Shown in pieces: positions 46,025 through 55,534 of a stretch of 64,000 nucleotides of DNA. Under the pieces are notes generated by a model. The model was not told the DNA's origin and did not search any database. It worked only from the letters and a program-made list of their open reading frames with translations. Both the position numbers and the translations under genes were made by a program. The stretch is taken from positions 124,001 to 188,000 of the forward strand of contig NZ_QJSM01000020.1 of NCBI RefSeq assembly GCF_003205235.1. The letters are read 5' to 3'. Source of the DNA: Thermoplasma sp. Kam2015. GTDB lineage: Archaea; Thermoplasmatota; Thermoplasmata; Thermoplasmatales; Thermoplasmataceae. The number at the start of each line of letters is the position of its first letter. Position 1 is the stretch's first letter.

Positions 46025-47563
46025 ATGAAGGGATACAAAATATTCGGGAATGTTCTCAGAGATTTGAAACTCTCACCGGTTCTGGGTAATCCTGGAACAA
46101 CTGAACTACCCATGCTGAGAGACATCTCAAACTATGTGCTCACGCTTCATGACGGAATCGCGGTGGGCATGGCTGATGGGATCGCCCTTTGGACAAGGAA
46201 GCCTGTCCTCGTTAACCTGCACACAGATCTTGGATTGGGAAATGCCATGGCCTTTCTGATGACCGCAGCAAGGAACCACTCCCCCCTGATAGTCACGGCA
46301 GGACAGCAGGATCAGAGACATCTGGCCTACGAACCGCTTCTCTCCGGAAATCTGACGGAGATGGCCGATAACTTCGCAAAATACAGGACAGAGGTGAGAA
46401 AACCAGATGACATAGCCTATGAGATCAGAAAGGCGTATCAGATAGCTGAAGAGCCACCGAGGGGCCCTGTATTCCTTTCATTTCCCATGGACGTCATGGA
46501 GGCGGAAGGATCATACGTATACGAAGATGTCGCGAGATCGACTCACAATGTGATGGACGAAGACGATGTAATAGCGGTGGCAAACGCTATAAATGATGCC
46601 AAGAATCCTGCCGTGATCTTCGGATCGGAGATCGATGAATTCGATGCCTTCTCAGAAGCCATGGCCTTTGCGGAGAAACTTGGTTGTCCTGTCTATTCGG
46701 AGCCGTTGGGAAACAGATCGAGTTATCCCTCAGATGATCCGCATTACGCGGGAGAACTTTATCCTGCAGCAGCTCTTGTGGATCTGGACCTGATGCAGTA
46801 CGATCTCCTTCTCTTTATAGGATCCGATCTCACGCTGTATCCTTATACTACGGATCTAATACTGCCCGGTAAGAGGAAGATAGTCATAGGCCTCAACAAC
46901 AGACGAATGATAGGTGAAACGTATCGGGCGAATCCAAAGATATTCCTTGCGAGAATACTGGATCTTGTGCACAGAAAGTGCAATTTCAGACGTAGCAGGG
47001 ACTATATGAAGCTCACGGACGCAGTCAGGGATAAAAAGAAGATGGGGCAGAAATACGTCTCATACAGGATATCGAAGTATTTCAGTGATTTTACCATGAT
47101 GGATGAAGCAATATCTGTTTCAGAAACACTCAGACATTACTTCGGATACAGGCCAAACGGTTACTTCACTGCAAGGAGCGGACAAATAGGATGGGCGCTG
47201 CCTGCATCTCTCGGCATAGCGATGTACAATCCAAAAGTTGTAACTGTGGTTGGTGATGGGTCTCTCATGTACTCCATACAGGCGCTGTGGACGGCAAAGC
47301 ATTACGGAATACCACTCAAACTAATAGTTCTGGAAAATGGCGGATACAATATTCTGAGGAGCTATGCCATGTCCTATTTTCCGGAGATCAGTGATGCTGA
47401 ATATCTCAGGCCAGAGATGGATATAGAGAGCATCGTATCATCGTATGACATAGACGTGCGTATTGCCGATGCTGAGCTGAAGGAACTTGAGTGGCTGAGG
47501 TCAGGATCTGATCAGAAGGCTCTGATCGTGAAGATGGACAGATCCATCCCAAGCATGTTCTGA
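46025..47563 (+). CDS. Thiamine-diphosphate decarboxylase, benzoylformate decarboxylase-like
   Basis: 512 residues in the usual Pyr/PP-domain order. The N-terminal GNPGTTELPML and NLHTDLGLGNAM (with H66) resemble benzoylformate decarboxylase. The ThDP/Mg motif is GDGSLMYSIQALW...ENGGYNI at the C-terminal domain. The glutamate that activates ThDP, normally in a hydrophobic-E-x2 motif, is Asp43 (LTLHDGIAVGMADG). A nonoxidative 2-oxoacid decarboxylase is expected, but the E-to-D change may alter rate or reaction. It starts with no gap after the hydroxyacid dehydrogenase stop. Confidence 0.8.
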   Translation: MKGYKIFGNVLRDLKLSPVLGNPGTTELPMLRDISNYVLTLHDGIAVGMADGIALWTRKPVLVNLHTDLGLGNAMAFLMTAARNHSPLIVTAGQQDQRHLAYEPLLSGNLTEMADNFAKYRTEVRKPDDIAYEIRKAYQIAEEPPRGPVFLSFPMDVMEAEGSYVYEDVARSTHNVMDEDDVIAVANAINDAKNPAVIFGSEIDEFDAFSEAMAFAEKLGCPVYSEPLGNRSSYPSDDPHYAGELYPAAALVDLDLMQYDLLLFIGSDLTLYPYTTDLILPGKRKIVIGLNNRRMIGETYRANPKIFLARILDLVHRKCNFRRSRDYMKLTDAVRDKKKMGQKYVSYRISKYFSDFTMMDEAISVSETLRHYFGYRPNGYFTARSGQIGWALPASLGIAMYNPKVVTVVGDGSLMYSIQALWTAKHYGIPLKLIVLENGGYNILRSYAMSYFPEISDAEYLRPEMDIESIVSSYDIDVRIADAELKELEWLRSGSDQKALIVKMDRSIPSMF

Positions 47564-47581
47564 TCAATCCTCATGGAACCA

Positions 47582-48535
47582 TCATCTTCTGTACATTTCA
47601 AGAACAACATCAAGATTCCTGAGGGCATTTTCCGGTGGATATGGTACATCGATATCCTTCTCCACGCTTTCTATGAATCCACCAATTTCGGATTCATAGA
47701 CGTCCTTCCATTCTACATTAAGCATCGTGCCGTTCAAAACTGGAGGATTGAGCACCGTGCGGATCTCGTCTGGTTTCATGAGGCTTGATCCTGCCATCTC
47801 ATATATAGATCCATCTGTGCCTATGACCTCATACGCGGGAAGTCTAGGTGGATCCTGGTAGCTCCATGAATAATAGAAAATGCCGTATGCACCGTTCCTG
47901 AATGTAAAAAGCGCAGCTGTATTGTCCTCGCCTTCCAGAGAGGTTCCGCCTTTATAGTTATGGCATGAAATATCCTTCCATTCTCCACCGAAGTCGAGGA
48001 AAAGTTCAAGAAAATGGACACCTCCGTCGATCAGAGATCCTCCCATCATCTCGCTTCTCCTGCTCCTCCAGCCCGGCGCATCGTATCTCTGCTGATCCCT
48101 GACGATGATGGTGCGTATAGATCCTATCTTACCATTTTCGATGGCCTCCATAGCCCTCTTGAACGAGGGATCGAAGAAGAACTGTTCCGCGACCATGAAT
48201 TTCAGATTCCTCCTTTTGGACTGATTGATGAGTTTGATGGCCTCATCTATCCTCCCCGTTATTGGCTTCTCTATCAAAACATGCTTTCCGGCTTCAAGCG
48301 CCTTCATGGCTACTTCATAGTGAAGATGGTGAGGCAGTACTATGTCCACGATGTCGCTGTTGCTGCTGAGAGCCTCAGTCAAGTCAGAATAGGTACCATG
48401 TATACCATAGTCCTTCCGGTACAAGTTAAGAACCTGATCATTTCTATCATATACTGAAAAATCAAAGCCAAGACGCCTGTAGGTTTCTGCATGTACCTTT
48501 CCAAATCCGTTGCCTCCAATGAGAAGTATATTCAT
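47582..48535 (-). CDS. Gfo/Idh/MocA-family oxidoreductase
   Basis: 317 residues. Rossmann motif LIGGNGFGKVHAETY at the N-terminus, the family motif HVLIEKPIT at about 95 (Glu-Lys-Pro), and VDIVLPHHLHY. The family reduces or oxidises sugars, cyclitols or their acids with NAD(P). Substrate unknown; it is not adjacent to sugar genes here. A TATA-like ATATATAAG about 27 nt before the ATG supports the start. Convergent with the decarboxylase. Confidence 0.83.
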   Translation of the reverse strand: MNILLIGGNGFGKVHAETYRRLGFDFSVYDRNDQVLNLYRKDYGIHGTYSDLTEALSSNSDIVDIVLPHHLHYEVAMKALEAGKHVLIEKPITGRIDEAIKLINQSKRRNLKFMVAEQFFFDPSFKRAMEAIENGKIGSIRTIIVRDQQRYDAPGWRSRRSEMMGGSLIDGGVHFLELFLDFGGEWKDISCHNYKGGTSLEGEDNTAALFTFRNGAYGIFYYSWSYQDPPRLPAYEVIGTDGSIYEMAGSSLMKPDEIRTVLNPPVLNGTMLNVEWKDVYESEIGGFIESVEKDIDVPYPPENALRNLDVVLEMYRR

Positions 48536-48783
48536 AACTCATAGGAGTATTATCTTATATATTATTCTTTATGCATAGATATATAGCGATAAGGCTGTAT
48601 ATCAACGCATGATTTCGCTAGGCATAGTCCAGACAGCCCGCAAAAGCACATGGGGACAGCGTCATGTATAAATACGATGGATCTATAAAGTGTGGAACTA
48701 AGGCATGGGTTATTGATTGATGAGGCTTCAGACCCATAGTTTGACGAAAAAGTTAAAAGCAAAGTAGCTCTATCGGTCTTAGT

Positions 48784-48856
48784 GCCGCTGTAGCTCAGTT
48801 GGTAGAGCACTCGGCTGTTAACCGAGCGGTCATCGGTTCGAGACCGATCAGCGGCG
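48784..48856 (+). tRNA. tRNA-Asn(GTT)
   Basis: A 73-nt cloverleaf: acceptor stem GCCGCTG pairing with CAGCGGC, D-arm GCTC...GAGC, anticodon arm CTCGG-CTGTTAA-CCGAG with anticodon GTT, T-arm ATCGG-TTCGAGA-CCGAT, discriminator G. All stems pair fully. No intron and no encoded CCA. A TATA-like AGTTAAAAGC about 30 nt upstream is the likely box A. The next tRNA begins one base after it. Confidence 0.95.
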
Positions 48857-48857
48857 T

Positions 48858-48931
48858 GGGGATGTAGCTCAGCTAGGCAGAGCGCCTGGCTCATAACCAG
48901 GTGGTCGTCGGTTCAAACCCGGCCATCCCCA
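48858..48931 (+). tRNA. tRNA with CAT anticodon (elongator Met, or Ile2)
   Basis: A 74-nt cloverleaf: acceptor GGGGATG/CATCCCC, D-arm GCTC...GAGC, anticodon arm CCTGG-CTCATAA-CCAGG, T-arm GTCGG-TTCAAAC-CCGGC with one G-U pair, discriminator A. The anticodon stem lacks the three G-C pairs of the initiator tRNA, so it is either elongator Met or the agmatidine-modified Ile2 tRNA; I cannot decide between these. No intron. Separated from tRNA-Asn by one base, so probably co-transcribed. Confidence 0.92.
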
Positions 48932-49428
48932 TACGGTTATAAGTTTAAGGATTCTTCATAAGCTATCATTTTTATTTACATCATTTATGGCCTTTCCAGA
49001 AGATCGAGAATATTTAATGATATGGCATTTTTGAAATAAATAGGATCGTTAAAATTGAATCAAGAAAACGATGTTGAATCATACAGGGGAAAGGAGACCT
49101 GATAATAGCGTGAGCAGCCATCGCTGTAGTTATTTCCACATCAATCGATTTTTACGATATATACCCAATATAAAGGAAATGACAACATATCAAACCTATT
49201 TTTCAAATGGATCGATAAGCTTTCTAATTCTGCATACTTTTCCTGAGATGATCCGTATCAACGACGCTACAGTGATCTTTGAAGATGGATCATGCGAATT
49301 GCCTGATACTATACGAATAGGCTGAGGTTTGCTATCTCTGCAGGCATTAATTCTGATTAAATAAATGAATCTTCAAACAGCTATGCTATCCATAAGGAAT
49401 TTAATATAGTAGAAATCAATAAATTATC
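48932..49428. other. Region with one doubtful small ORF
   Basis: About 500 bases between the tRNAs and the 49429 gene. An 84-codon forward frame (49071-49325) contains a plausible C-terminal half (SFLILHTFPEMIRINDATVI), but it has no clear promoter or ribosome site and no family. A GTG at 49110 follows AAAGGAGA at a long spacing. It is left as uncertain. Confidence 0.3.
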
Positions 49429-50370
49429 ATGCAGTTGATCGACATCGATCATGCACTGGATATGGATCTTGTGCTAAAACTGAGAGAGGATACGCCGTTC
49501 ATAAAATCATCTGCAGATCTGGACTTCAGGATCCCGGTTATGATTCATAATATCGACGGAAAACTTATGATGAGTGCTTTTTTTCCAAAGTTCAAATCGG
49601 GAAAAAAGATCAACATCAATCTGAGTGCCTTCAATCCCATTGAGAAGGAAGATATGTACGTGGTTGACGAGAGGATAAACAACATCCATGGATATGAGAT
49701 AATAAACGAGCTGATCAATGCGCCATCATGCGTTATGAGCAATGCTGATATTTTCAGAGGAGACCTGAATGTTTATCTAAGATTCCACAGTTCGAAAATT
49801 GAAAAGATTTCAGATCTGTTATCAAAATACATAATCCATGGCGATCATTCAAGAATCGAATACTTGGGTCCAACCATAGGCATTCAAGAAATGCTGGAGC
49901 GTTTGGACTCCGATTACGGTCTATCTGTCGTTTCATATGTTATGCCGCTGGGTGATGAGGAAAAGGAAATCGCCAAAGAATTATCATCGACACCATTCAT
50001 AGGTGAGCTCAAGAACGATTCGGTTCAGAAGAACCGTATTGAAACGATCATATATATACAGAAATCTAGATTGAACAGGCATTTCAGCCAGCTACTGACT
50101 CCAATATCCGAGGAAAGCGGAATATTTGAAGCGATAATCGAGAGCAAGAACGTCTCGGAGATCAGGAGAATATCAAATAATCTGCATATACCTAGGTTCA
50201 GATTTTTCTTCAAACTCTACAAAGATATGCTTGAGATAGATACATTCCTGCCTTCATCTTCGCTCTACGATTATTATACGGAGATATTCAAACTGGTGCA
50301 GAGGATTGATGATGGAATATATGTAAAATATATTTCTAAATACAATCAGGATATATGGAAATATATATGA
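49429..50370 (+). CDS. Hypothetical protein, possibly regulatory
   Basis: 313 residues, soluble, mixed alpha/beta, no membrane segment or known motif. A TATA-like TTTAATAT lies about 30 nt before the ATG and the codon use looks like its neighbours, so the gene is probably real. The mean hydrophobic pattern resembles lineage-specific sensor domains seen in front of HTH_10 regulators in these archaea, but no HTH is found, so I do not assign a function. Confidence 0.55.
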   Translation: MQLIDIDHALDMDLVLKLREDTPFIKSSADLDFRIPVMIHNIDGKLMMSAFFPKFKSGKKININLSAFNPIEKEDMYVVDERINNIHGYEIINELINAPSCVMSNADIFRGDLNVYLRFHSSKIEKISDLLSKYIIHGDHSRIEYLGPTIGIQEMLERLDSDYGLSVVSYVMPLGDEEKEIAKELSSTPFIGELKNDSVQKNRIETIIYIQKSRLNRHFSQLLTPISEESGIFEAIIESKNVSEIRRISNNLHIPRFRFFFKLYKDMLEIDTFLPSSSLYDYYTEIFKLVQRIDDGIYVKYISKYNQDIWKYI

Positions 50371-50437
50371 CAATTTCACATTCGATTAGATATATGTAAA
50401 GTAGTTAGTTAAATTATGATTTATACAAAAGGGAAAT

Positions 50438-50447
50438 ATTTATATTA
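50438..50447 (+). promoter_or_regulatory. TATA box of the DUF998 gene
   Basis: ATTTATATTA is centred about 27 nt before the ATG at 50470, the leaderless spacing. Confidence 0.55.
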
Positions 50448-50469
50448 ACTTATATGAATACATTTTCGA

Positions 50470-51093
50470 ATGAATACAATGAAAAATGAACAAATGCCTC
50501 CAGCCATTCTTGGCATAACCGGAATCGCAGGCCCAATAATAGCCATATCCTTCATTCTGATAGACGTCGGAGTGAGCCCTTGGTTCCTGTGGTCAAGAAA
50601 TGCTCTCAGCGATCTTGGGGTACATCAGTACGGATATCTTTTCAACTCCGGCCTGATAGTAGAGGGTATACTTAACGTGTTCTTCGTGATATCTTTGAAG
50701 CGGATCGGCATAGCCAGATATGTGCAGGCAATGATGATCGCCTCCGGTCTGTCGCTCGCGATGGTTGGCGTGTTCAATGAGCACTTTGGCTACCTCCACC
50801 TGTTATTCGCACTGATATACTTCATACTCTTCCCTGTCTCCATAATTATTGCCAGTGCTTCAGCTACACTTCCCGGATCCCTGAGAATCTATGGTATTGC
50901 AGGATCTGCCACGGCCATCGCTGTTATAATAGTTGGTATAGGTTTTGTCTTCCATTTCGTAACCATCAAGAACGTTGGTCTTGCTGTACCTGAATTCATT
51001 GAAGCCGTGATCCTTGCACTGTGGTCTATCTTCGCCGGTTTAGTTGTCTATGGAACCGACAAAAATAAAGTTTCTAACAGATCAGTATCCTGA
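50470..51093 (+). CDS. DUF998-family membrane protein
   Basis: 207 residues with about six transmembrane segments. The family hallmark is the pattern S-x-N-A-L-S-D-L-G followed by LFNSGLIVEGIL after the first helix (residues about 40-70). DUF998 proteins are integral membrane proteins of unsettled function. Monocistronic. Confidence 0.8.
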   Translation: MNTMKNEQMPPAILGITGIAGPIIAISFILIDVGVSPWFLWSRNALSDLGVHQYGYLFNSGLIVEGILNVFFVISLKRIGIARYVQAMMIASGLSLAMVGVFNEHFGYLHLLFALIYFILFPVSIIIASASATLPGSLRIYGIAGSATAIAVIIVGIGFVFHFVTIKNVGLAVPEFIEAVILALWSIFAGLVVYGTDKNKVSNRSVS

Positions 51094-51261
51094 CGCAGCA
51101 TCATCTTCCACAGATCTTCGAATACATGGACAATCCCTTTTTCCTACAACTTCGTGAAACAACAGCCATGAATAGCGAAAAAGAGATATCGTTTAATTGA
51201 CCGACGGAGGCTATATATAGAAGAGAAATTAATTAGCAGTACGCATCTGAGGCGAGACAAA

Positions 51262-51996
51262 TCAAGATAATTTTCTTATGATCACATCACCCTCTGGATC
51301 GTCCTGTATCAGCTCTATACGGCCTTTATTATGCAGAAATAGCGAATATAAGAAGAATGAGGCCTGATCCCTTCTGGTGCTGCCCCATACCTTCGACATT
51401 GGCACTGTGTCCGATGGATAGGCATCGATTATGTCCATCACCCTGGCCATCTCGTCCTCGGGATTATCCCTGTTTAGCTTCTCTACGGAAAATGATACAG
51501 GCAGCGTCTTCTGCCTGGGTGAATGTTTCCTTGTGAGGTTCTGCCTTACCTCATCTATCACCTCAATAAGTGAAACTGGCCTTCTGACCGGGACTGATAT
51601 CACAGGAGTCAGCTCAATCGGTTCTATCGCCCTAGGCATATCCTGAACCTGGTCTTCTAGAAAGTCTGATTCCTCCTGCATATCATCCTTCACCGAGAGA
51701 TCCGACTTCCTGTGTAAGACATACCATGCCTCCGCTAGAGCCTTGCCGGCAAACTGAAAATCAATGATCTCTCCCTCAGTGAACCTGATCATTATCTCCG
51801 AAAATTTGGTCAGATCAACATTCCATGGATCGATGAGCCCGTCTGCGCACATCTCAAGTATCTTGATCACGGCCGCTTTCGACGGATCCATGACCTTTCT
51901 GGATCTTATCGATCTCTCAAGATCCCTGTAATATTCGGCCTGATCCTCATCGGACGACTGGATAATGAGATCCTCTATGATCTCCTCGATATTCAT
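51262..51996 (-). CDS. scpA: Segregation and condensation protein A
   Basis: 244 residues of the kleisin family. An N-terminal helical part (EIIEDLIIQSSDEDQAEYY) and the kleisin motif region DPWNVDLTKFSEIMIRF fit SMC neck binding. A variable acidic linker sits in the middle, and a C-terminal winged-helix region ends SFFLYSLFLHNKGRIEL. It bridges the two SMC heads in the condensin complex that compacts and separates chromosomes. Its start overlaps the smc stop by 4 nt, so it is co-translated with smc. No ScpB is seen in the window. Confidence 0.88.
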   Translation of the reverse strand: MNIEEIIEDLIIQSSDEDQAEYYRDLERSIRSRKVMDPSKAAVIKILEMCADGLIDPWNVDLTKFSEIMIRFTEGEIIDFQFAGKALAEAWYVLHRKSDLSVKDDMQEESDFLEDQVQDMPRAIEPIELTPVISVPVRRPVSLIEVIDEVRQNLTRKHSPRQKTLPVSFSVEKLNRDNPEDEMARVMDIIDAYPSDTVPMSKVWGSTRRDQASFFLYSLFLHNKGRIELIQDDPEGDVIIRKLS

Positions 51997-54900
51997 GATA
52001 CAGCCTCCAGCGAACCGTCAAAGTGCTTTATGAAAACGAACGATTCGCCATTCACGCTCGTAACGCCTATCGCGTTCGATGCATAGCTGAATACCAGGGA
52101 TTTAAGCGATATTATTATGGTCTGAGACTCTCCGGCATTCTGGCTTATCATCTTTATCATATTCTCGGCGTTGTATCCGTCTAGATACATATCAACCTCA
52201 TCCAGAAAGTATATGGAACTGGGCATGAGTATCTGAACCGCAGTTATGAAGGAAAGGGCAGCCACGCTTTTCTCCCCACCGCTGAGCGCCTGGATCTTTA
52301 CCGTTGCCTTATCCTTCGGTGTTACGCTTACCTCTATTGACGATGTGAGCGGATCATCGCCCACCATCATGAGACTGGCTGAACCCCCATTTATTATACC
52401 ATAGACGTAGTTCATCTTCTCGCTTATCTCGGAAAACGTCTTCATGAAAACCTCGCGTTTTCTCTGGTTCAGCATTGCAGTTGTATCCTCGAGCGCCTTC
52501 TTCTCATTCATCAGTTGTTCGTGTTTCCTAATGTATTCTTCAAGATCCTTCTCGGCCTTATTGTACTCATCGTAGGCAGCATGATTTATCTCACCAAGAT
52601 CAGACAATGCGTTCTCGATCTCCAGTTTCATAGAAGACAGATCTCCAGAAACAAGATTTGCGCCCGTGTATGAGGACAGCGACTGATCGAGTGTCGATAT
52701 GCGTTCCTCTAGAACGCTGATCTTGATCTTCAGTTCGTTTCTCATCTCGTTCTTCAATTCTACGCTGGCCCTGGTATCGTTGATCTTCCCCTCGATCTCC
52801 CTCATCTGCCTCTCCGCTTCCTTCATCTGCGCAGAAAGATCGCCGTACTTACCCTCAAGGTCGTTGAGGACATACTGGTATTTCTTCGCTTTCTCTTCGA
52901 ACTCCTTCTTCTCCTTTACGGACTCTTCTATATCTGCAGTAATGGCATTTTCCTGAAGTTTCGTATCGACCATCTGATCCTCGGCATGCTTCCTCTCGCT
53001 GATCAGAATGTTCCTCGTGTTCATCGCTTTATTAAGATCTGAGTCTATATTATCAAGCTCGGATCTCGCTGAGTTCAGATCTGCGGAGATGTCCCCCATC
53101 TTCTTGAAGAAATCCGGATCGACCCTATCATACAGATCGTTCAGGGCTTCCTGATATTTATGCAGGTCGCGCGTCTTATCGTCTATGAGGCGGGTATCAT
53201 TTTCAACAGCTGATCTCTTCAGCTTCATCTCCTCATCGATCTTACTTATCTCAGCTATGATCTGCGAAAGTTCATTTTTGGATCTTTCAACCTCCCTCTT
53301 GATCATCTCCTGCTCCTTCATGATCTCTCCGGATCTTCTCGATGCCTCGCTCATTTCGTTGAACGCCTGATCAAGTTCCCTCTTTATCCTTGATCTCTCC
53401 TCCGTAAGGGACGAAAGCTGCACCTTCATGCCCTCAAGTTCATGCTGTATTCTGGCTGCGGAGGCATAGTCCGATGCATAGTTTCTGTAACCGCCCGTGA
53501 TCGAACCGCCAGGATCGAATATATCACCATCCAGCGTGACCAGACGGAAGACACCCATCAATCTCCTTCCGGCATCGATATCCGCAACGAGTATCGTATC
53601 ACGAAGGGCATAGTAAACGGCAGATCTGTACTCTTCCTCGAAATCTATGAAGTCAATCAATACACCAAGATATCCAGGATCCTTTGATATCCTGCTAAGA
53701 TCCCGATCTATGGAATTCTTCCGAAGTTTGTTGAGAGGTAAAAAGGTCATGGGAGATATCTTTCTCTCCTTGAGCAGATCGATGCATTCCTTCGCGACCT
53801 CATCATCCCTCACAACAACAGCATTGAGTCTCGATCCGCCGGCGCTTTCAACTGCTTTCACATATTTTTCACCATAAGATATGAGATCCCTGACCAGACC
53901 AATTACGCCATCCACGGACCGCTTCAGCATTTCAACGTTCTTCACATATTCCGGAACTCTGCTTGATGCTGTCCTCGCGGCAGCCTCCTTCTCAGCGATC
54001 TCACTCTTCAGATCGGATATCCGATCGTTCATCTGATCGTATTTAGCCTTGAGATCATAGTACTTTTTGCTGTATTTTCCTATATCCTCTGAAGATTCCT
54101 TTGCCTTCCATTCCGAGGTGCGGATCTTCAGATCAAGATCCTCCTTTCTCTCCTCCAGCCCAGATCTCTTCTGCATAAGTGCAGCTATATCTGCATTTGT
54201 CGAAGATATCCTGTCCCTGATACGTTCGATCTCAGACTCAAGATCCTCTATCTTTTCCTGGTACTCCTTTGATTTTTTGCGGGTCTCAGCCGCATCTATG
54301 GCCTTTGCCTGCGCCATGCTGAACAGATCATCGTATTCCTTTTTGATCCTTTCATATCTTTCTTCAAGCAATTTCCTTTTTTCCTTCTTCTCCTGGATCT
54401 GCGCATCCAGATCATCTATCTGTCTGTCCAGCCTATCCCTATCTCCTTCGTATTTTGCTATTATCTCCTCGAGCTTTTCGATATTCCTGTTCTTCTCCTC
54501 TATGGTGCCACGGATCTTGGCTATTTCTACCTCCACCGCGTGAAGATCCGTTTTGACCCTGTTCATTTCACCGCTGCTGAGTTCATCGATCCTCTTCGCA
54601 AATTCCTCCCTCTTCGATCTGGCAATTTCTAGGCCTTTCTCCAGATCTACACGTTCATTCTCCAGCCTTGATATATCTGCAGTAAGTTCTGATATCTGAG
54701 ATTCTATGGTGCGTTTCTGCCTCTCCGCCGTGTTTCTCTGGGACGTTATCTCTGTATATTCTATATCGCGCTTCCTCTTCACAAGATCATCGTATCTTTC
54801 CTTGCGTTCCTTTTCCACACGCAGTCTCTCAAGATTCTGTTTCTTCTCCTCTATTATACTCTGATTTATCTCCATATTTCTGCTGACGGCTTCGATGTCA

Positions 54901-55415
54901 TCTCTGACCTTTTCTAACTCAGCATCAAACTGATCGACGCCAGATATCCTCTCCAGAAGCTTTCTGCGTTCCTGGCCAGTGTAAGATATGAAATCGTTTA
55001 TATCTCCCTGGAGAACAAAGCTGTACGTCCCAAAATTGATGCCCATGGAGGCTAGTGCATCATCGATCTCAGACAGCTTCGACCTGACGCCGTTCACAAA
55101 GTAATAGGACTTCGGCTCATCCTCTATAACCAATTTGCGTTCTATCACCAGCGTTCGACCGTCGTCATTTTTGAATGTTACGGAAACGCTGCACTCATTT
55201 CCTGAACCCTTGCTCACGAGATCTAAGAGTCTGTCCGCCCTCACCGCATGTATCGATTTTGTACCAAGAACAAATAGAAGCATGTCGCCTATATTGCTCT
55301 TACCGCTTCCGTTGGGGCCGCTTATCACGTTGAGACCCTTAGTGAAATTTATCACCTTTTTCTTGCGGAAGGATTTAAAATTGTACGCTTCTATCCTCTC
55401 TATGTACGACGACAA
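51993..55415 (-). CDS. smc: Chromosome segregation protein SMC
   Basis: 1140 residues. Walker A GPNGSGKSN at 33-41, a long coiled coil (about 165-490), a hinge domain (about 500-650, with FDPGGSITGG), a second coiled coil, signature LSGGEKS from 1044 and Walker B FLDEVDMYL with D1072/E1073. This is the full ABC-ATPase layout of archaeal SMC. It starts with TTG, preceded by the perfect ribosome site AAGGAGGT. It is the first gene of a smc-scpA operon. Confidence 0.95.
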   Translation of the reverse strand: MSSYIERIEAYNFKSFRKKKVINFTKGLNVISGPNGSGKSNIGDMLLFVLGTKSIHAVRADRLLDLVSKGSGNECSVSVTFKNDDGRTLVIERKLVIEDEPKSYYFVNGVRSKLSEIDDALASMGINFGTYSFVLQGDINDFISYTGQERRKLLERISGVDQFDAELEKVRDDIEAVSRNMEINQSIIEEKKQNLERLRVEKERKERYDDLVKRKRDIEYTEITSQRNTAERQKRTIESQISELTADISRLENERVDLEKGLEIARSKREEFAKRIDELSSGEMNRVKTDLHAVEVEIAKIRGTIEEKNRNIEKLEEIIAKYEGDRDRLDRQIDDLDAQIQEKKEKRKLLEERYERIKKEYDDLFSMAQAKAIDAAETRKKSKEYQEKIEDLESEIERIRDRISSTNADIAALMQKRSGLEERKEDLDLKIRTSEWKAKESSEDIGKYSKKYYDLKAKYDQMNDRISDLKSEIAEKEAAARTASSRVPEYVKNVEMLKRSVDGVIGLVRDLISYGEKYVKAVESAGGSRLNAVVVRDDEVAKECIDLLKERKISPMTFLPLNKLRKNSIDRDLSRISKDPGYLGVLIDFIDFEEEYRSAVYYALRDTILVADIDAGRRLMGVFRLVTLDGDIFDPGGSITGGYRNYASDYASAARIQHELEGMKVQLSSLTEERSRIKRELDQAFNEMSEASRRSGEIMKEQEMIKREVERSKNELSQIIAEISKIDEEMKLKRSAVENDTRLIDDKTRDLHKYQEALNDLYDRVDPDFFKKMGDISADLNSARSELDNIDSDLNKAMNTRNILISERKHAEDQMVDTKLQENAITADIEESVKEKKEFEEKAKKYQYVLNDLEGKYGDLSAQMKEAERQMREIEGKINDTRASVELKNEMRNELKIKISVLEERISTLDQSLSSYTGANLVSGDLSSMKLEIENALSDLGEINHAAYDEYNKAEKDLEEYIRKHEQLMNEKKALEDTTAMLNQRKREVFMKTFSEISEKMNYVYGIINGGSASLMMVGDDPLTSSIEVSVTPKDKATVKIQALSGGEKSVAALSFITAVQILMPSSIYFLDEVDMYLDGYNAENMIKMISQNAGESQTIIISLKSLVFSYASNAIGVTSVNGESFVFIKHFDGSLEAVS

Positions 55416-55420
55416 GTCAG

Positions 55421-55428
55421 ACCTCCTT
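55421..55428 (-). promoter_or_regulatory. Strong ribosome binding site for the TTG start of smc
   Basis: Minus-strand AAGGAGGT lies 5 nt before the TTG at 55415. It is the clearest Shine-Dalgarno sequence in the window and fixes the unusual start codon. Confidence 0.75.
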
Positions 55429-55534
55429 ATGACATTATCTTGAGACTATATAAATATTATGAAATCATTTTATTGCATTCATATGTTTTTCTCTGAATGC
55501 CCTCATTTCCATCTCACGGAGACACCACAGGATC

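Noticed and set aside
48858-48931. CAT tRNA as the initiator tRNA
   Set aside because: The anticodon stem lacks the three consecutive G-C pairs of initiator tRNAs.
49071-49325. 84-codon forward frame after the tRNAs
   Set aside because: No clear promoter, ribosome site or family; it may be real but I could not support it.
54067-54543. 158-codon forward frame opposite smc
   Set aside because: Its serine-rich, low-complexity translation is the antisense image of the SMC coiled coil; no promoter or ribosome site.
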